From the NCBI GenBank assembly GCA_964440115.1, contig CAYTPV010000005.1, positions 62,001 to 126,000 on the forward strand: a stretch of 64,000 nucleotides of DNA, read 5' to 3'. The notes below the pieces were generated by a model. That model was not told the DNA's origin. It was given only the letters and a program-made list of their open reading frames with translations, and made no database searches. The DNA comes from JAEWWD01 sp964440115 (lineage in GTDB: Bacteria; Bacillota; Clostridia; Christensenellales; CAG-138). Positions 1 through 7,700 of this stretch are shown in pieces (position 1 is the first letter of the stretch; the number at the start of each line of letters is the position of its first letter). The translations under genes and the position numbers were made by a program.

Positions 1-405
1 CATCGCGCGCTTTTCAATCGCGGCTTCTTCCTGCCAGAAGCCCTTGGAGCGGAACACGCTGGGCAAGAATCCGTATTTGAGATCCTTGGTAAACGCGGTC
101 AGTACATTTTCAAGCACCGTCATCTGTTTGAACAGCCGGATGTTTTGGAATGTGCGCGCCACGCCGGCAGCAACGATCTGGTACGTCTGCTTGCCGTTCA
201 TTTTTTTGCCTTCCAGCCTGAAATATCCTTCCGTGGGCTGATATACGCCGGTCAACAGGTTGAATACGGTGGTTTTGCCCGCGCCGTTGGGACCGATGAG
301 TCCTACCAGCTCGCCCTCGCGCAGTTCAAGGTTGAAGTCGCTGACGGCTTTGAGGCCGCCGAAATTAATGCCTAGGTTTTTGACCTCGAGTATGGCTTCG
401 CTCAT
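1..405 (-). CDS. livG: Branched-chain amino-acid ABC transporter ATP-binding protein (LivG-like), 3' part cut by window edge
   Basis: The first 135 residues of a cytoplasmic ABC ATPase that powers uptake of leucine, isoleucine and valine (or related substrates) through the LivHM permease. A Walker A motif GPNGAGKTT lies at residues 38-46 and a Q-loop FQNIRLF near residue 88; signature and Walker B lie outside the window. The ATG at 405 has GGAGG nine bases upstream and overlaps the livM stop as ATGA, so translation is coupled. It is the fourth gene of a leftward operon; livF would be expected just beyond the edge. The LivG rather than LivF assignment rests on gene order and the long N-terminal half. 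Substrate specificity is inferred from the family. Confidence 0.93.
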   Translation of the reverse strand, partial: MSEAILEVKNLGINFGGLKAVSDFNLELREGELVGLIGPNGAGKTTVFNLLTGVYQPTEGYFRLEGKKMNGKQTYQIVAAGVARTFQNIRLFKQMTVLENVLTAFTKDLKYGFLPSVFRSKGFWQEEAAIEKRAM

Positions 406-1442
406 GATTTGCGCACCTCCTTGCCGCGTCCTCCGAACAGTTTGTTAAGCGTTGCTGTCAGGGAGAATTCAAGGCCGCCGGAAAGGCCGATGGGACGGAA
501 TATCATGACCAGCACCAGCACGACTGAATAGATCAGCATGCGGTATTCCGCAAACGCGCGCAGCAATTCAGGCAGCATGGAAAGCACGATAGCTGCAATG
601 ATGGAACCTGTGAGCGACCCCATGCCGCCGAGCACGACCATGATGACGTAGTCGGTGGATTTGAGGAAGGAGAAATCGTTCTGCGAAAGCGTGCCCAGTC
701 CGCGGAATGCGAACATGGCGCCCGCGATGCCCGCGAATATGGCCGAGATCGTGAATGTGAACACCTTGTAGTAAGTCGTGTTCAAACCCACGCAGCTCGA
801 AGCGATGTCGTCCTCGCGAATTGCCGTAATCGCGCGGCCGTACTTGGAACGGACGAACGAATACATGATGGCCACACACAGCGCGACGATCCAGAACAGC
901 ACGTAAATGTTGTTCATAACCGGAACACCGATGAGCGGCTGTCCGGCCTGGCCCTGCGCCAGACCCTTGCTGCCCGCGATCTTCAGGTTTTGAATGACGA
1001 CGCGGATGATTTCGCCGAAGCCCAGCGTGATAATAGCAAGGTAGTCGCCCCTTAGACGCAGCGCCGGTATGCCTACCAGCATGCCGAATATGCCCGCCAT
1101 CAGACCGCCCGCCACCATGCAGATAAGGAACAGCAGTATATCGGAACCCGGTCCGCTAGTTAGTATGTTCTGCTGTAAGAGCGCTTTGGCTAAGAGTGCG
1201 CTGGTGTATGCGCCCACCGCCATGAAGCCCGCGTGGCCGAGCGCAAGCTGGCCTAAAAAGCCCATAACGAGGTTCAGGCTGGTTACCATGACGATAACGA
1301 AGCAGCACTGCACCATAATGCCGGTTATGTATTTGGAAACGACGCCGCTCTCCATCACCAGCACCAGCAGTATGAACAGCACAACAAGGCCGGCCAGGTT
1401 GATGAGGGAGCTTTTGAATTTTGCCTGTCTGTTTGTCATCAT
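402..1442 (-). CDS. livM: Branched-chain amino-acid ABC transporter permease LivM
   Basis: A 346-residue inner-membrane permease of the LivM family with about ten hydrophobic segments. It carries the family's hallmark cytoplasmic stretch with RLRGDYLAIITLGFGEIIR (about residues 130-148) and the coupling region GRAITAIREDDIA that contacts the ATPase. Two ATGs stand in tandem at the start (1442 and 1439); AGGG lies a few bases upstream. It begins six bases after the livH stop and overlaps livG by four bases. Length is typical for a Gram-positive LivM, which lacks the long N-terminal extension seen in some proteobacteria. It works as a heterodimer with LivH; the exact amino-acid range cannot be read from the sequence. 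Confidence 0.93.
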   Translation of the reverse strand: MMTNRQAKFKSSLINLAGLVVLFILLVLVMESGVVSKYITGIMVQCCFVIVMVTSLNLVMGFLGQLALGHAGFMAVGAYTSALLAKALLQQNILTSGPGSDILLFLICMVAGGLMAGIFGMLVGIPALRLRGDYLAIITLGFGEIIRVVIQNLKIAGSKGLAQGQAGQPLIGVPVMNNIYVLFWIVALCVAIMYSFVRSKYGRAITAIREDDIASSCVGLNTTYYKVFTFTISAIFAGIAGAMFAFRGLGTLSQNDFSFLKSTDYVIMVVLGGMGSLTGSIIAAIVLSMLPELLRAFAEYRMLIYSVVLVLVMIFRPIGLSGGLEFSLTATLNKLFGGRGKEVRKS

Positions 1443-1448
1443 AGCGCC

Positions 1449-2351
1449 CTACACTTTCTCGCCGACGTTTTTGCCCAGAATGCCGGCGGGCTTTACGAGA
1501 AGCACAACGATGAGTATGAGGAACACGATGGCGTCCGAGAACGCGGAGGTAATGACGCCTCCGGTCAGCGCGCCCATATATGCCTTAGAAAGGCTTTCCG
1601 CAAGACCTATGACGATGCCGCCGAGCATGGCGCCCGGTATGCTGCCTATGCCGCCGAGCACCGCCGCGATAAACGCCTTCAGACCCAGCATGGAACCCAT
1701 CGTGATATTGACCTGATTGTATTGCACCACGAACATCAGCGCCGCCACAGCCGCAAGGCCGGAACCGATCGCAAACGTAATGGAAATGGTGCGGTTGACA
1801 TTCACGCCCATGAGTATGGCTGCCTGCTTATCCTCCGAAACGGCGCGCATGGCTTTGCCCATCTTTGTACTTTTGACGAACAGCTGCAGCGCAAGCATGA
1901 CGGCAAGACCCAGAGCTATCGTAAGCAACGTATTGCCGCTGACTTTTCCGATATTGGGCAGGCTCAAAATTGTTTTGACCTGCTTGGGGTTGGCGCCGAA
2001 GAGCACCTGCGCAAGGTTCTCCAGAAACAGGCTCATCGCGATAGCCGTAATGAGCGTGCTCATTTTGGTTCCCCGTTTACGCACAGGGCTGTACGCCAGT
2101 TTTTCCACCGATACGCCCACTGCGGCGCAGACGATGACTGCAAACACCACCGACAGCCATGCCGGCATGCCCGCCGCTATCATCAGCGGCACCGTAAAGA
2201 AGAGCGTATACGCTCCCACCATAATAAAATCGCCGTGCGCGAAATTGATAAGACGGATGATACCATATACCATGGTATATCCAAGCGCGATGAGCGAGTA
2301 TATGCTACCCACGCGTAGGCCGTTTACCAACTGCAAGAAGAAAACTTCCAT
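1449..2351 (-). CDS. livH: Branched-chain amino-acid ABC transporter permease LivH
   Basis: A 300-residue integral membrane permease, partner of LivM. Recognisable LivH features are the N-terminal NGLRVGSIYSLIALGYTM, the INFAHGDFIMVGAYT segment and the cytoplasmic coupling stretch GKAMRAVSEDKQAAILMGV. The open frame extends upstream, but the ATG at 2351 is preceded by GGGGAGG at the right distance and gives the family's usual N-terminus, so it is taken as the start. About 195 bases separate it from the binding-protein gene upstream. No strong terminator is obvious in that gap, so the genes probably share one transcript from the promoter at 3908-3936. Confidence 0.93.
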   Translation of the reverse strand: MEVFFLQLVNGLRVGSIYSLIALGYTMVYGIIRLINFAHGDFIMVGAYTLFFTVPLMIAAGMPAWLSVVFAVIVCAAVGVSVEKLAYSPVRKRGTKMSTLITAIAMSLFLENLAQVLFGANPKQVKTILSLPNIGKVSGNTLLTIALGLAVMLALQLFVKSTKMGKAMRAVSEDKQAAILMGVNVNRTISITFAIGSGLAAVAALMFVVQYNQVNITMGSMLGLKAFIAAVLGGIGSIPGAMLGGIVIGLAESLSKAYMGALTGGVITSAFSDAIVFLILIVVLLVKPAGILGKNVGEKV

Positions 2352-2546
2352 GCGGCACTTTCCTCCCCTTTTCAATCTCTCCTGTTTTTGCTTTTCCAAA
2401 AACTATGGCACAGAAGCCTGCTGCCCCTGTGCCGCAGTCCCGTTCTATGGCCGCCAGCCCGAACGGAGTTTCGTATGGTCTAATTTCCGGCCGGCGCGAA
2501 ATTGCGCCGGCCGGCATTCAGCGGGCAAACCCGCTACAATATTTGT

Positions 2547-3755
2547 TTAGCCGATTTCCTTGTAGAATACGTTCTGGCCATCCTTGAAGGTGATGATGGC
2601 CGCGCTCTTAGCCGGGGTGTTGGTGGCGTCGAGCGTGAAGGAACCGGTGACGCCTTCGAAGCTCATGCCGGTCATGGCCTTTACGATGTCGGCGGTCTTA
2701 TCGGAACCGGCCTTGTCGATGGAGGCGGCGAGCATATAAGCAGCGTCATACGCGAGGGCAGCGAGTGCGTTCAGGCTCTTGGGATCAAACTTCGCGGAGT
2801 AAGCCTTAACGAAGTTCTGAACCTTTTCGCTCGGGTTGTCCTGTGCGTAGTGGTTGGTGAAGTAGCAATCCGTGTACAGGGACTTGTCGTCCTGCATGGT
2901 GCCAACAGTACCATCCCAGCCGTCAGCGCCAACGAATGCGCCCTTGTAGCCCAGCTGACGGGCCTGCGGTACGATGTATGGGCCAATGGTGTCATAGTAG
3001 TAGGGGGCAAAAATCAGCTCAGCGCCGGAGGCGATGATGTTGGTGAGCTGAGAGGTGTAGTCGGTGTCATGCACGCCGGAAGAGCTTTCGGTGGCAACCA
3101 CTTCAAGGCCCTGCGCGGGAGCGGCGTTGATGAACGCATTGTACAGACCGGCAGAGTACGGATCGCCGGAAGCATACAGCACGGCAACCTTGGTCTTGCC
3201 GAGGTCCTTGGCAACCTTCGCCGCGACTTCACCCTGATAGGAGTCACGGAAGCAGGCGCGGAATACGGTGGGCAGACCCTCGGTTACGGTGTCAGCCGTA
3301 GCGGTAGCCGATAGAAGGAGCATGCCCTGCTCATTTGCCAGGGTGCCCAAGCCTGCGGTCACGCCGGAGGTAACGGAACCGATGATGGCGCATACGCCGT
3401 CGGATACCAGCTTGTTGAACGCGTTAGCGCCTTCGGTGGAGTCGCCCTTGTCGTCCATATAAGAGACTTCGAGCTGACGGCCGCCAAGCACGCCACCCTT
3501 GGCGTTGATTTCTTCAACAGCCAGTTTGATGCCGTTGGAGACCGCTTCGCCATAAGCGGCGAGGTCGCCGGTGTTGGGCGAGATAGCGCCGATCTTAACG
3601 GGCGTGGTAGCAGCGGGAGCTTCGGTCGCGGCCGGGGCTTCGGTCGCGGCGGGTGCCGCGGGCGCTTCGGTCGCCGCGGGCTGTGCAGGCGCTGCGCAGC
3701 CGAACATGCCGACGGCCATAATGACCACGAGCAGCAGAGAAATCAATTTCTTCAT
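2547..3755 (-). CDS. Branched-chain amino-acid ABC transporter substrate-binding lipoprotein (LivJ/LivK-like)
   Basis: A 402-residue type I periplasmic-binding-fold protein, here a membrane-anchored extracellular lipoprotein that captures the substrate for LivHM. The ATG at 3755 has GGAGGG upstream and starts a classic signal MKKLISLLLVVIMAVGMFGC whose last Cys would be lipidated. An Ala/Pro/Thr/Glu-rich flexible linker (PAATEAPAA repeats, about residues 21-52) follows, then the binding domain opening with VKIGAISPNTGDLAAYGEA. Translation from the upstream in-frame ATG would bury the signal peptide and is rejected. It is the first gene of the operon. Homologues also bind other amino acids or amides, so the ligand is a family-level inference. 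Confidence 0.93.
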   Translation of the reverse strand: MKKLISLLLVVIMAVGMFGCAAPAQPAATEAPAAPAATEAPAATEAPAATTPVKIGAISPNTGDLAAYGEAVSNGIKLAVEEINAKGGVLGGRQLEVSYMDDKGDSTEGANAFNKLVSDGVCAIIGSVTSGVTAGLGTLANEQGMLLLSATATADTVTEGLPTVFRACFRDSYQGEVAAKVAKDLGKTKVAVLYASGDPYSAGLYNAFINAAPAQGLEVVATESSSGVHDTDYTSQLTNIIASGAELIFAPYYYDTIGPYIVPQARQLGYKGAFVGADGWDGTVGTMQDDKSLYTDCYFTNHYAQDNPSEKVQNFVKAYSAKFDPKSLNALAALAYDAAYMLAASIDKAGSDKTADIVKAMTGMSFEGVTGSFTLDATNTPAKSAAIITFKDGQNVFYKEIG

Positions 3756-3907
3756 TAACTTTGTCCCTCCCATTTTATTATGGAATGTATTCAAATGGCC
3801 GTACGGAAAATACCGACGCCAGTTTGAACGATGAAGATGGGGCATAAAAGCCTTTGACGCAAAAGAGTTACTTGCATCAACCAAAACCGATAATAAGAAT
3901 TGTTCGA

Positions 3908-3936
3908 ATTATACTCCCTATATTGCTGTACGTCAA
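3908..3936 (-). promoter_or_regulatory. Sigma-A type promoter of the liv operon
   Basis: On the minus strand TTGACG (3931-3936) and TATAAT (3908-3913) are separated by exactly 17 bases. This leaves a leader of about 145 bases before the binding-protein ATG at 3755. Ten of twelve consensus positions or better match, so this is one of the best promoters in the window. Confidence 0.8.
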
Positions 3937-4036
3937 TAGAAAATGAAGGATATATGTTTTTTCAATGCAGGATTGCATATAATATATTCCTATAACGCCC
4001 AAAATGCCATCTGGCGGCGTGAGATTGCGCATCTTT

Positions 4037-4050
4037 TGACAAAAATGTCA
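4037..4050. promoter_or_regulatory. Possible operator: TGACA-N4-TGTCA inverted repeat
   Basis: A perfect two-fold symmetric site with five-base arms, TGACAAAAATGTCA, lies about 100 bases upstream of the liv -35 and 135 bases before the rightward ATPase start. The symmetry suits a dimeric regulator, but no cognate factor is visible here. Confidence 0.35.
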
Positions 4051-4153
4051 CACTTGGTTTTCATAACACTTTTTAAAATGCAAGTTGGCATCAAAAAACT
4101 TTCATTTTCAGTTCTGCCGCTTCTGATGTTTGCCTGCGCCGCACACGCGCATA

Positions 4154-4173
4154 CTATCAGCAAACGCTGATAG
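4154..4173 (+). promoter_or_regulatory. Stem-loop abutting the Shine-Dalgarno site of the ABC ATPase gene
   Basis: CTATCAGC / GCTGATAG form a perfect 8-bp stem with an AAAC loop. The 3' arm runs directly into the GGGGG ribosome-binding stretch (4173-4177) just before the ATG at 4185. Folding would affect ribosome access, or the duplex could be an operator. Function is inferred. Confidence 0.45.
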
Positions 4174-4184
4174 GGGGCAAAGGC

Positions 4185-5270
4185 ATGATTCAGCTCACAC
4201 ATGTGCGCGTTAGCGCGCCCGATGGCGGCGCTTTGAAGATGATGCGCAGTACGCTGCTGCGCGAAAAGTACGCGAGGGACCGCGTGCCCGTGCTGCACGA
4301 TTTTACGCTGTGGCTGGGACGATCGGAATCCTGGGCGGTGATCGGTGATACCGATGCGGGGAAAACGACTTTGCTGCGGGTAATCGCCGGTCAGGTCGCG
4401 CCGGATTCCGGCACCTGCGCCGTACACGGACGGGTAGCCGCCGCAATCGGCACGGGAACGCTTCTGTCGCATGAAACCGGTGCGCAGAATGTACGGCTCG
4501 CATGCAAGCTTCTTGGCCTGCAAAAAGAAGCGGTGGGCGCGCGCGTTGCGGCGGTGCACGAGCGCAGCGGATTAAAAGAACAGTATAATCAACCCGTGTC
4601 TGGCTACGATGAAACACAGCGCTCGCGGCTTATCATGGCGATGGCCATCGAGCAGAAGCCGGATGCGCTCGTCATCGCCAATACGCTCGATTCCTGCGAC
4701 GCTCTGTTTCGGCGCATGTGCGAAGGGGAAATCAAGCGCATGGTACGCGGCGGCATGACATTGCTTCTAGAAAGCCGAGATACCGCGCTTATGCGGCGGC
4801 TGTGCGAAAGCGCCATGTGGCTGACAGCGGGCCGTCTGCACCGGCTGGGGCCGTTTGAAACGGTTTACGCCGCGTATTCCTTCCCGCGGGCGGCAAAAGC
4901 GTACGGCGATGTCAAGCAGCTTCTCGAGCGCGAACGCGCCGCGTTCTCCGCGCCGCTATCCCCCGGGGTGGGCACGCAGAAAAACAAGCCTGCCGATTGG
5001 CCGGACGAAGCGCGGCGCGCTCTGTATGAAGCGCAGGCGCTTTGTGAGCGCTTAAGCGGGCAGCTGACGGCTTACGCGGAGGCCAACCTCGCCTTTGAAC
5101 GTGAAAACGAGCGGCTTACGGCCGAAGCAAAGCTGCATGAAACCCGCACGCAGGACTCTGAGCGTATGCTTTCCCGGCTCATGGCCGTGTTTACGGATAT
5201 GATGCAGATCATGCACGCGCAGTTCCTGCATTTGCGGCAATTGGGCGCATCAAAGAACAGAAAAAAATAG
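4185..5270 (+). CDS. Orphan, divergent ABC ATPase (TagH/polysaccharide-exporter-like) with C-terminal coiled coil
   Basis: A 361-residue protein. The first ~230 residues follow the ATPase of polysaccharide/teichoic-acid exporters, including the long insertion before Walker A. Walker A is intact (GDTDAGKTT, 54-62). The signature is VSGYDETQR (138-146) instead of LSGGQ, and the Walker B region reads ALVIANTLD (161-169) without the usual acidic pair. Residues ~270-340 are rich in Glu/Ala/Leu heptads and look like a coiled coil. No permease is adjacent; the gene stands alone between the divergent liv operon and convergent tsaD. It may bind but not hydrolyse ATP efficiently, or act as a scaffold. 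Start ATG has GGGGG upstream. Confidence 0.7.
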   Translation: MIQLTHVRVSAPDGGALKMMRSTLLREKYARDRVPVLHDFTLWLGRSESWAVIGDTDAGKTTLLRVIAGQVAPDSGTCAVHGRVAAAIGTGTLLSHETGAQNVRLACKLLGLQKEAVGARVAAVHERSGLKEQYNQPVSGYDETQRSRLIMAMAIEQKPDALVIANTLDSCDALFRRMCEGEIKRMVRGGMTLLLESRDTALMRRLCESAMWLTAGRLHRLGPFETVYAAYSFPRAAKAYGDVKQLLERERAAFSAPLSPGVGTQKNKPADWPDEARRALYEAQALCERLSGQLTAYAEANLAFERENERLTAEAKLHETRTQDSERMLSRLMAVFTDMMQIMHAQFLHLRQLGASKNRKK

Positions 5271-5387
5271 TACACAAGATTGGCCTTGCAGGCCTGCAGG
5301 ATCAGCAACCCCGGACTGCATGATTTGGCAGGCAGTACCTACTTAAAATGAAGAAGAATATTGTGGTATTTGGGCGGGTAAAACGAC

Positions 5388-5416
5388 ATAAAAACAGCCC
5401 GGCATATAAGCCGGGC
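5388..5416 (-). terminator. Rho-independent terminator of tsaD
   Basis: On the minus strand a 7-bp stem GCCCGGC / GCCGGGC with a six-base loop (5397-5416) is followed by TGTTTTTAT. It lies 32 bases after the tsaD stop. Confidence 0.85.
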
Positions 5417-5447
5417 GCAGTTGGTATGGCCTTCCTATTACCCTTGC

Positions 5448-6527
5448 CTATGGACATCCTCCGTCATTTGCAAGTCGTTTGGCGTACGCATTGAGGGAAA
5501 GGCTGTCAATCATGCCGTCCATGAGCGCGTAATAGCCCGCACAGCCTATCATGGCGGCGTTATCCGTACAATAGATGGGCGCGGGGCAGCAGAAGCGAAG
5601 ACCCGCCGCCTCTGAAGCCCCCCGCAGCGCGTTCGTCAGCGATCGGTTGGCGGATACGCCGCCCGCAAGCGCAAGCGTTCCGCCGCCCTGTGCAAGCGCG
5701 GCGCGCACAGCCTTGGTTGTCAGCGCCTCTATCATGCTGCGTTGGAACGAAGCAGCCACATCCGCACGGTTTACCGTTTCCCCGCGCTGACGCGCGGTGT
5801 GCATATAATTGACCACTGCCGTTTTGAGCCCCGAGAAAGAAAAATCCAGCCCCGGTCCCGCGTTGAACCCCGCGGGGAAGGAGATCGCGTCCGCGTTGCC
5901 TTCTTTTGCGAGCGCCTCCAGCGACGGGCCGCCGGGGTAGGGGAGATCCAGTGCTCTCGCCACTTTATCAAACGCCTCGCCCGCCGCGTCGTCGCGCGTG
6001 CGGCCCAACAACCGAAAACCGTTATACGCTTCCACCGCAAACAGGTGGCTGTGCCCGCCCGAAGCCACTAGGCAGGTAAACGGCGGCTCCAAATCCGCAT
6101 AGCTCAGATAATTCGCCGCAACATGCCCTGCGATATGGTCTACGCCAATCAGAGGCAAAGAAAGCGCGTACGCGAGCCCTTTCGCGTAGCTGACGCCAGT
6201 CAAAAGTGCGCCGACCAGCCCCGGCCGCGATGTCACTGCCACCGCGTCAATATCCGCATATGTCAGTCCCGCGTCGGCGAGTGCCTGCTCCACCGTGGGG
6301 GTTAATTGCAGCGTATGGTTGCGCGAAGCAAGCTCCGGCACCACGCCGCCGTATTTTTTGTGTATGGGAATTTGCGTATACACCGTGTTGGAAAGCACCG
6401 TGCGGCCATCCTTTATTACCGCCGCCGCCGTTTCATCGCAGGAGGTTTCAATGGCCAGCAGTACGGCCTGTTTGCTTTCGCATAACCGCTTCGCCTTTTC
6501 TGCCGCTATTTCGTCATACCGTGTCAC
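5448..6527 (-). CDS. tsaD: tRNA threonylcarbamoyladenosine synthesis protein TsaD
   Basis: The catalytic ASKHA-fold subunit that transfers threonylcarbamoyl to A37 of ANN-decoding tRNAs, working with TsaB/TsaE in the cytoplasm. It shows LLAIETSCDETAAAV at the N-terminus, the metal-binding HIAGH (His131/His135), SGGHSHL and AGEAFDKVAR. The start chosen is GTG at 6527, which overlaps the upstream TGA as GTGA; this gives 359 residues, about 20 more than usual, with a short charged N-terminal extension. The open frame has no ATG close to the conserved start. It is translationally coupled to the TIGR01906 membrane protein and ends at a good terminator. tsaB and tsaE are not in the window. Confidence 0.95.
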   Translation of the reverse strand: MTRYDEIAAEKAKRLCESKQAVLLAIETSCDETAAAVIKDGRTVLSNTVYTQIPIHKKYGGVVPELASRNHTLQLTPTVEQALADAGLTYADIDAVAVTSRPGLVGALLTGVSYAKGLAYALSLPLIGVDHIAGHVAANYLSYADLEPPFTCLVASGGHSHLFAVEAYNGFRLLGRTRDDAAGEAFDKVARALDLPYPGGPSLEALAKEGNADAISFPAGFNAGPGLDFSFSGLKTAVVNYMHTARQRGETVNRADVAASFQRSMIEALTTKAVRAALAQGGGTLALAGGVSANRSLTNALRGASEAAGLRFCCPAPIYCTDNAAMIGCAGYYALMDGMIDSLSLNAYAKRLANDGGCP

Positions 6528-7243
6528 TGCTCGAGCCGCCTTTCCCTGCGCCTGAAGTAAATTGCAACGCCGGTGCAGACAGCCCACGCAAGCGCGAACA
6601 ACCCGCCCGCGCGCAGAACGATGTCATAGAACAGCTCCCACGGCATCATATTGATCATGCGCGATGTCGCCGGGTCCAGTATCCACAGGTCGTTGGTGAA
6701 GAACAGCAGATGGAAGCTGATCCAGAACGAATTGAAGTCTATGAGCACCCATGCGCCAACGGCGAGTATAATCAGCAAAAACACGCCGCTGGCGTTTAAG
6801 AACGCGCGGGAGCCGGAAATGCGCATTTTTTTCATTTCGCCGCGCTGCTTGTAGGTGATCACGCGTCCGGTGTACGCGAGGAACACGATGAACACGGCTG
6901 CGGTGGCGTTGGTGAACTGCATGAAATTCTGGTACAGCGCCCGCACATCCACCATGTGCGCCCGCTCGCGGTCGTTGAACATGGATACGCGCTGTCCGTC
7001 CACCGTCACATCTAAGTCGATGCTGTCCGCCGTGCCTTCCATGTATTTGATCATCTGCATGGTCGCATCGGTCAGCTCCTTGGTTTCCATACCCATGGAG
7101 CGTGCGTGGTCCAGCCGCGTGTATTCGCTTTCAAAAAACGCGCGGTTGTTGATGGTGATGCGGATGGCGAAAAACAGCAGCGAAATGAGCGCTGCCAGGC
7201 AGATCAGAATCGCGATAAAGCGTACGAGACGGTTGGGATGCAT
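6524..7243 (-). CDS. TIGR01906 / DUF1461 family integral membrane protein
   Basis: A 239-residue membrane protein of unknown function. There is one N-terminal hydrophobic segment (about residues 7-29), an outer domain with the family motif FNDRERAHMVDVRALY (about 91-106), and three more membrane segments, ending in a basic tail RRRERRLEQ. The ATG at 7243 has AAGGAGG seven bases upstream and is preferred over the upstream in-frame start. It overlaps tsaD by four bases, which suggests co-expression, although no functional link to tRNA modification is known. The leader carries a family A hairpin repeat (7269-7352). Confidence 0.85.
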   Translation of the reverse strand: MHPNRLVRFIAILICLAALISLLFFAIRITINNRAFFESEYTRLDHARSMGMETKELTDATMQMIKYMEGTADSIDLDVTVDGQRVSMFNDRERAHMVDVRALYQNFMQFTNATAAVFIVFLAYTGRVITYKQRGEMKKMRISGSRAFLNASGVFLLIILAVGAWVLIDFNSFWISFHLLFFTNDLWILDPATSRMINMMPWELFYDIVLRAGGLFALAWAVCTGVAIYFRRRERRLEQ

Positions 7244-7268
7244 AGGCTTGCCTCCTTTTTGGTATGTT

Positions 7269-7352
7269 GGAGGCTCTGCCTCCAAACCACCGCCAAAGGG
7301 ACATGTCCCTTTGGAAACCCTTAAATCAAAGCGGCTTTGCCGCTTTGGTGGG
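7269..7352 (+). repeat. Family A triple-hairpin repeat, copy A1
   Basis: Three successive hairpins: GGAGGC-tct-GCCTCC (7269-7283), the palindrome CCAAAGGGAC/ATGTCCCTTTGG (7293-7314) and AAAGCGGC-ttt-GCCGCTTT (7328-7346), then GGTGGG. Junctions AACC-CCG before and GGAAACCC after the middle hairpin recur in the other copies. It lies 26 bases 5' of the DUF1461 start. Confidence 0.8.
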
Positions 7353-7437
7353 ATATATCAAGTATTGATTATACAACAAAAGCAAAACAATTTCCTAGTG
7401 AGCTTATAAGAGAAAGGTTTAGTTTCGCGCAAAAAAA

Positions 7438-7697
7438 GTATCGGCTCATACTGAGCCGATGATAATATTTTATATTGGGAGAAACTGCGCTCCATCCTCT
7501 AGACGTCCGTTTCACAGGGGGTGTGGAAGTCGAAGCCGCGCGCCGCCTGTGGCGGATGAAGCGCGGCGGAAGACCAGTGAGAAAGGGAGTGCAAGGAAGC
7601 GGCTCCTGCCGCGACGCAGCACGACCATTGCGAACTGCGGGAGCCCCCACTTTTAAATAAAATAGAAATTCGCGTCGCCGCCACAGGCGGCGATACC
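7438..7697 (+). repeat. Family B inverted-terminal-hairpin repeat, copy B1
   Basis: The left end is GTATCGGCTCA...TGAGCCGATGAT (7438-7463) and the right end is CGTCGCCGCC...GGCGGCGATACC (7673-7697), each a hairpin and inverted relative to the other. The inside shares long tracts with B2 and B8, for example a GACCAGTGAG...GGGAGTGCAAGGAAGCGG region and ACGACCATTGCGAACTGCG. The right end stops three bases before the glgP stop codon. No open frame inside looks real. Confidence 0.8.
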
Positions 7698-7700
7698 TTG

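Larger units (their letters stand above)
3756..4184. other. Divergent intergenic region liv operon / ABC ATPase
   Basis: A 429-base AT-rich stretch between two divergent genes. It holds the liv promoter (3908-3936, minus), a perfect 5+5 inverted repeat (4037-4050) and an 8-bp stem-loop touching the Shine-Dalgarno site of the rightward gene (4154-4173). No credible coding frame was found. A rightward promoter should exist; TTGACA at 4036-4041 is a possible -35 but no good -10 follows at normal spacing. Confidence 0.6.

Noticed and set aside
2502..3314. 270-codon plus-strand frame opposite the liv binding protein
   Set aside because: Low-complexity Gly/Val-rich translation; the minus-strand gene has signal peptide, ribosome site and family match.
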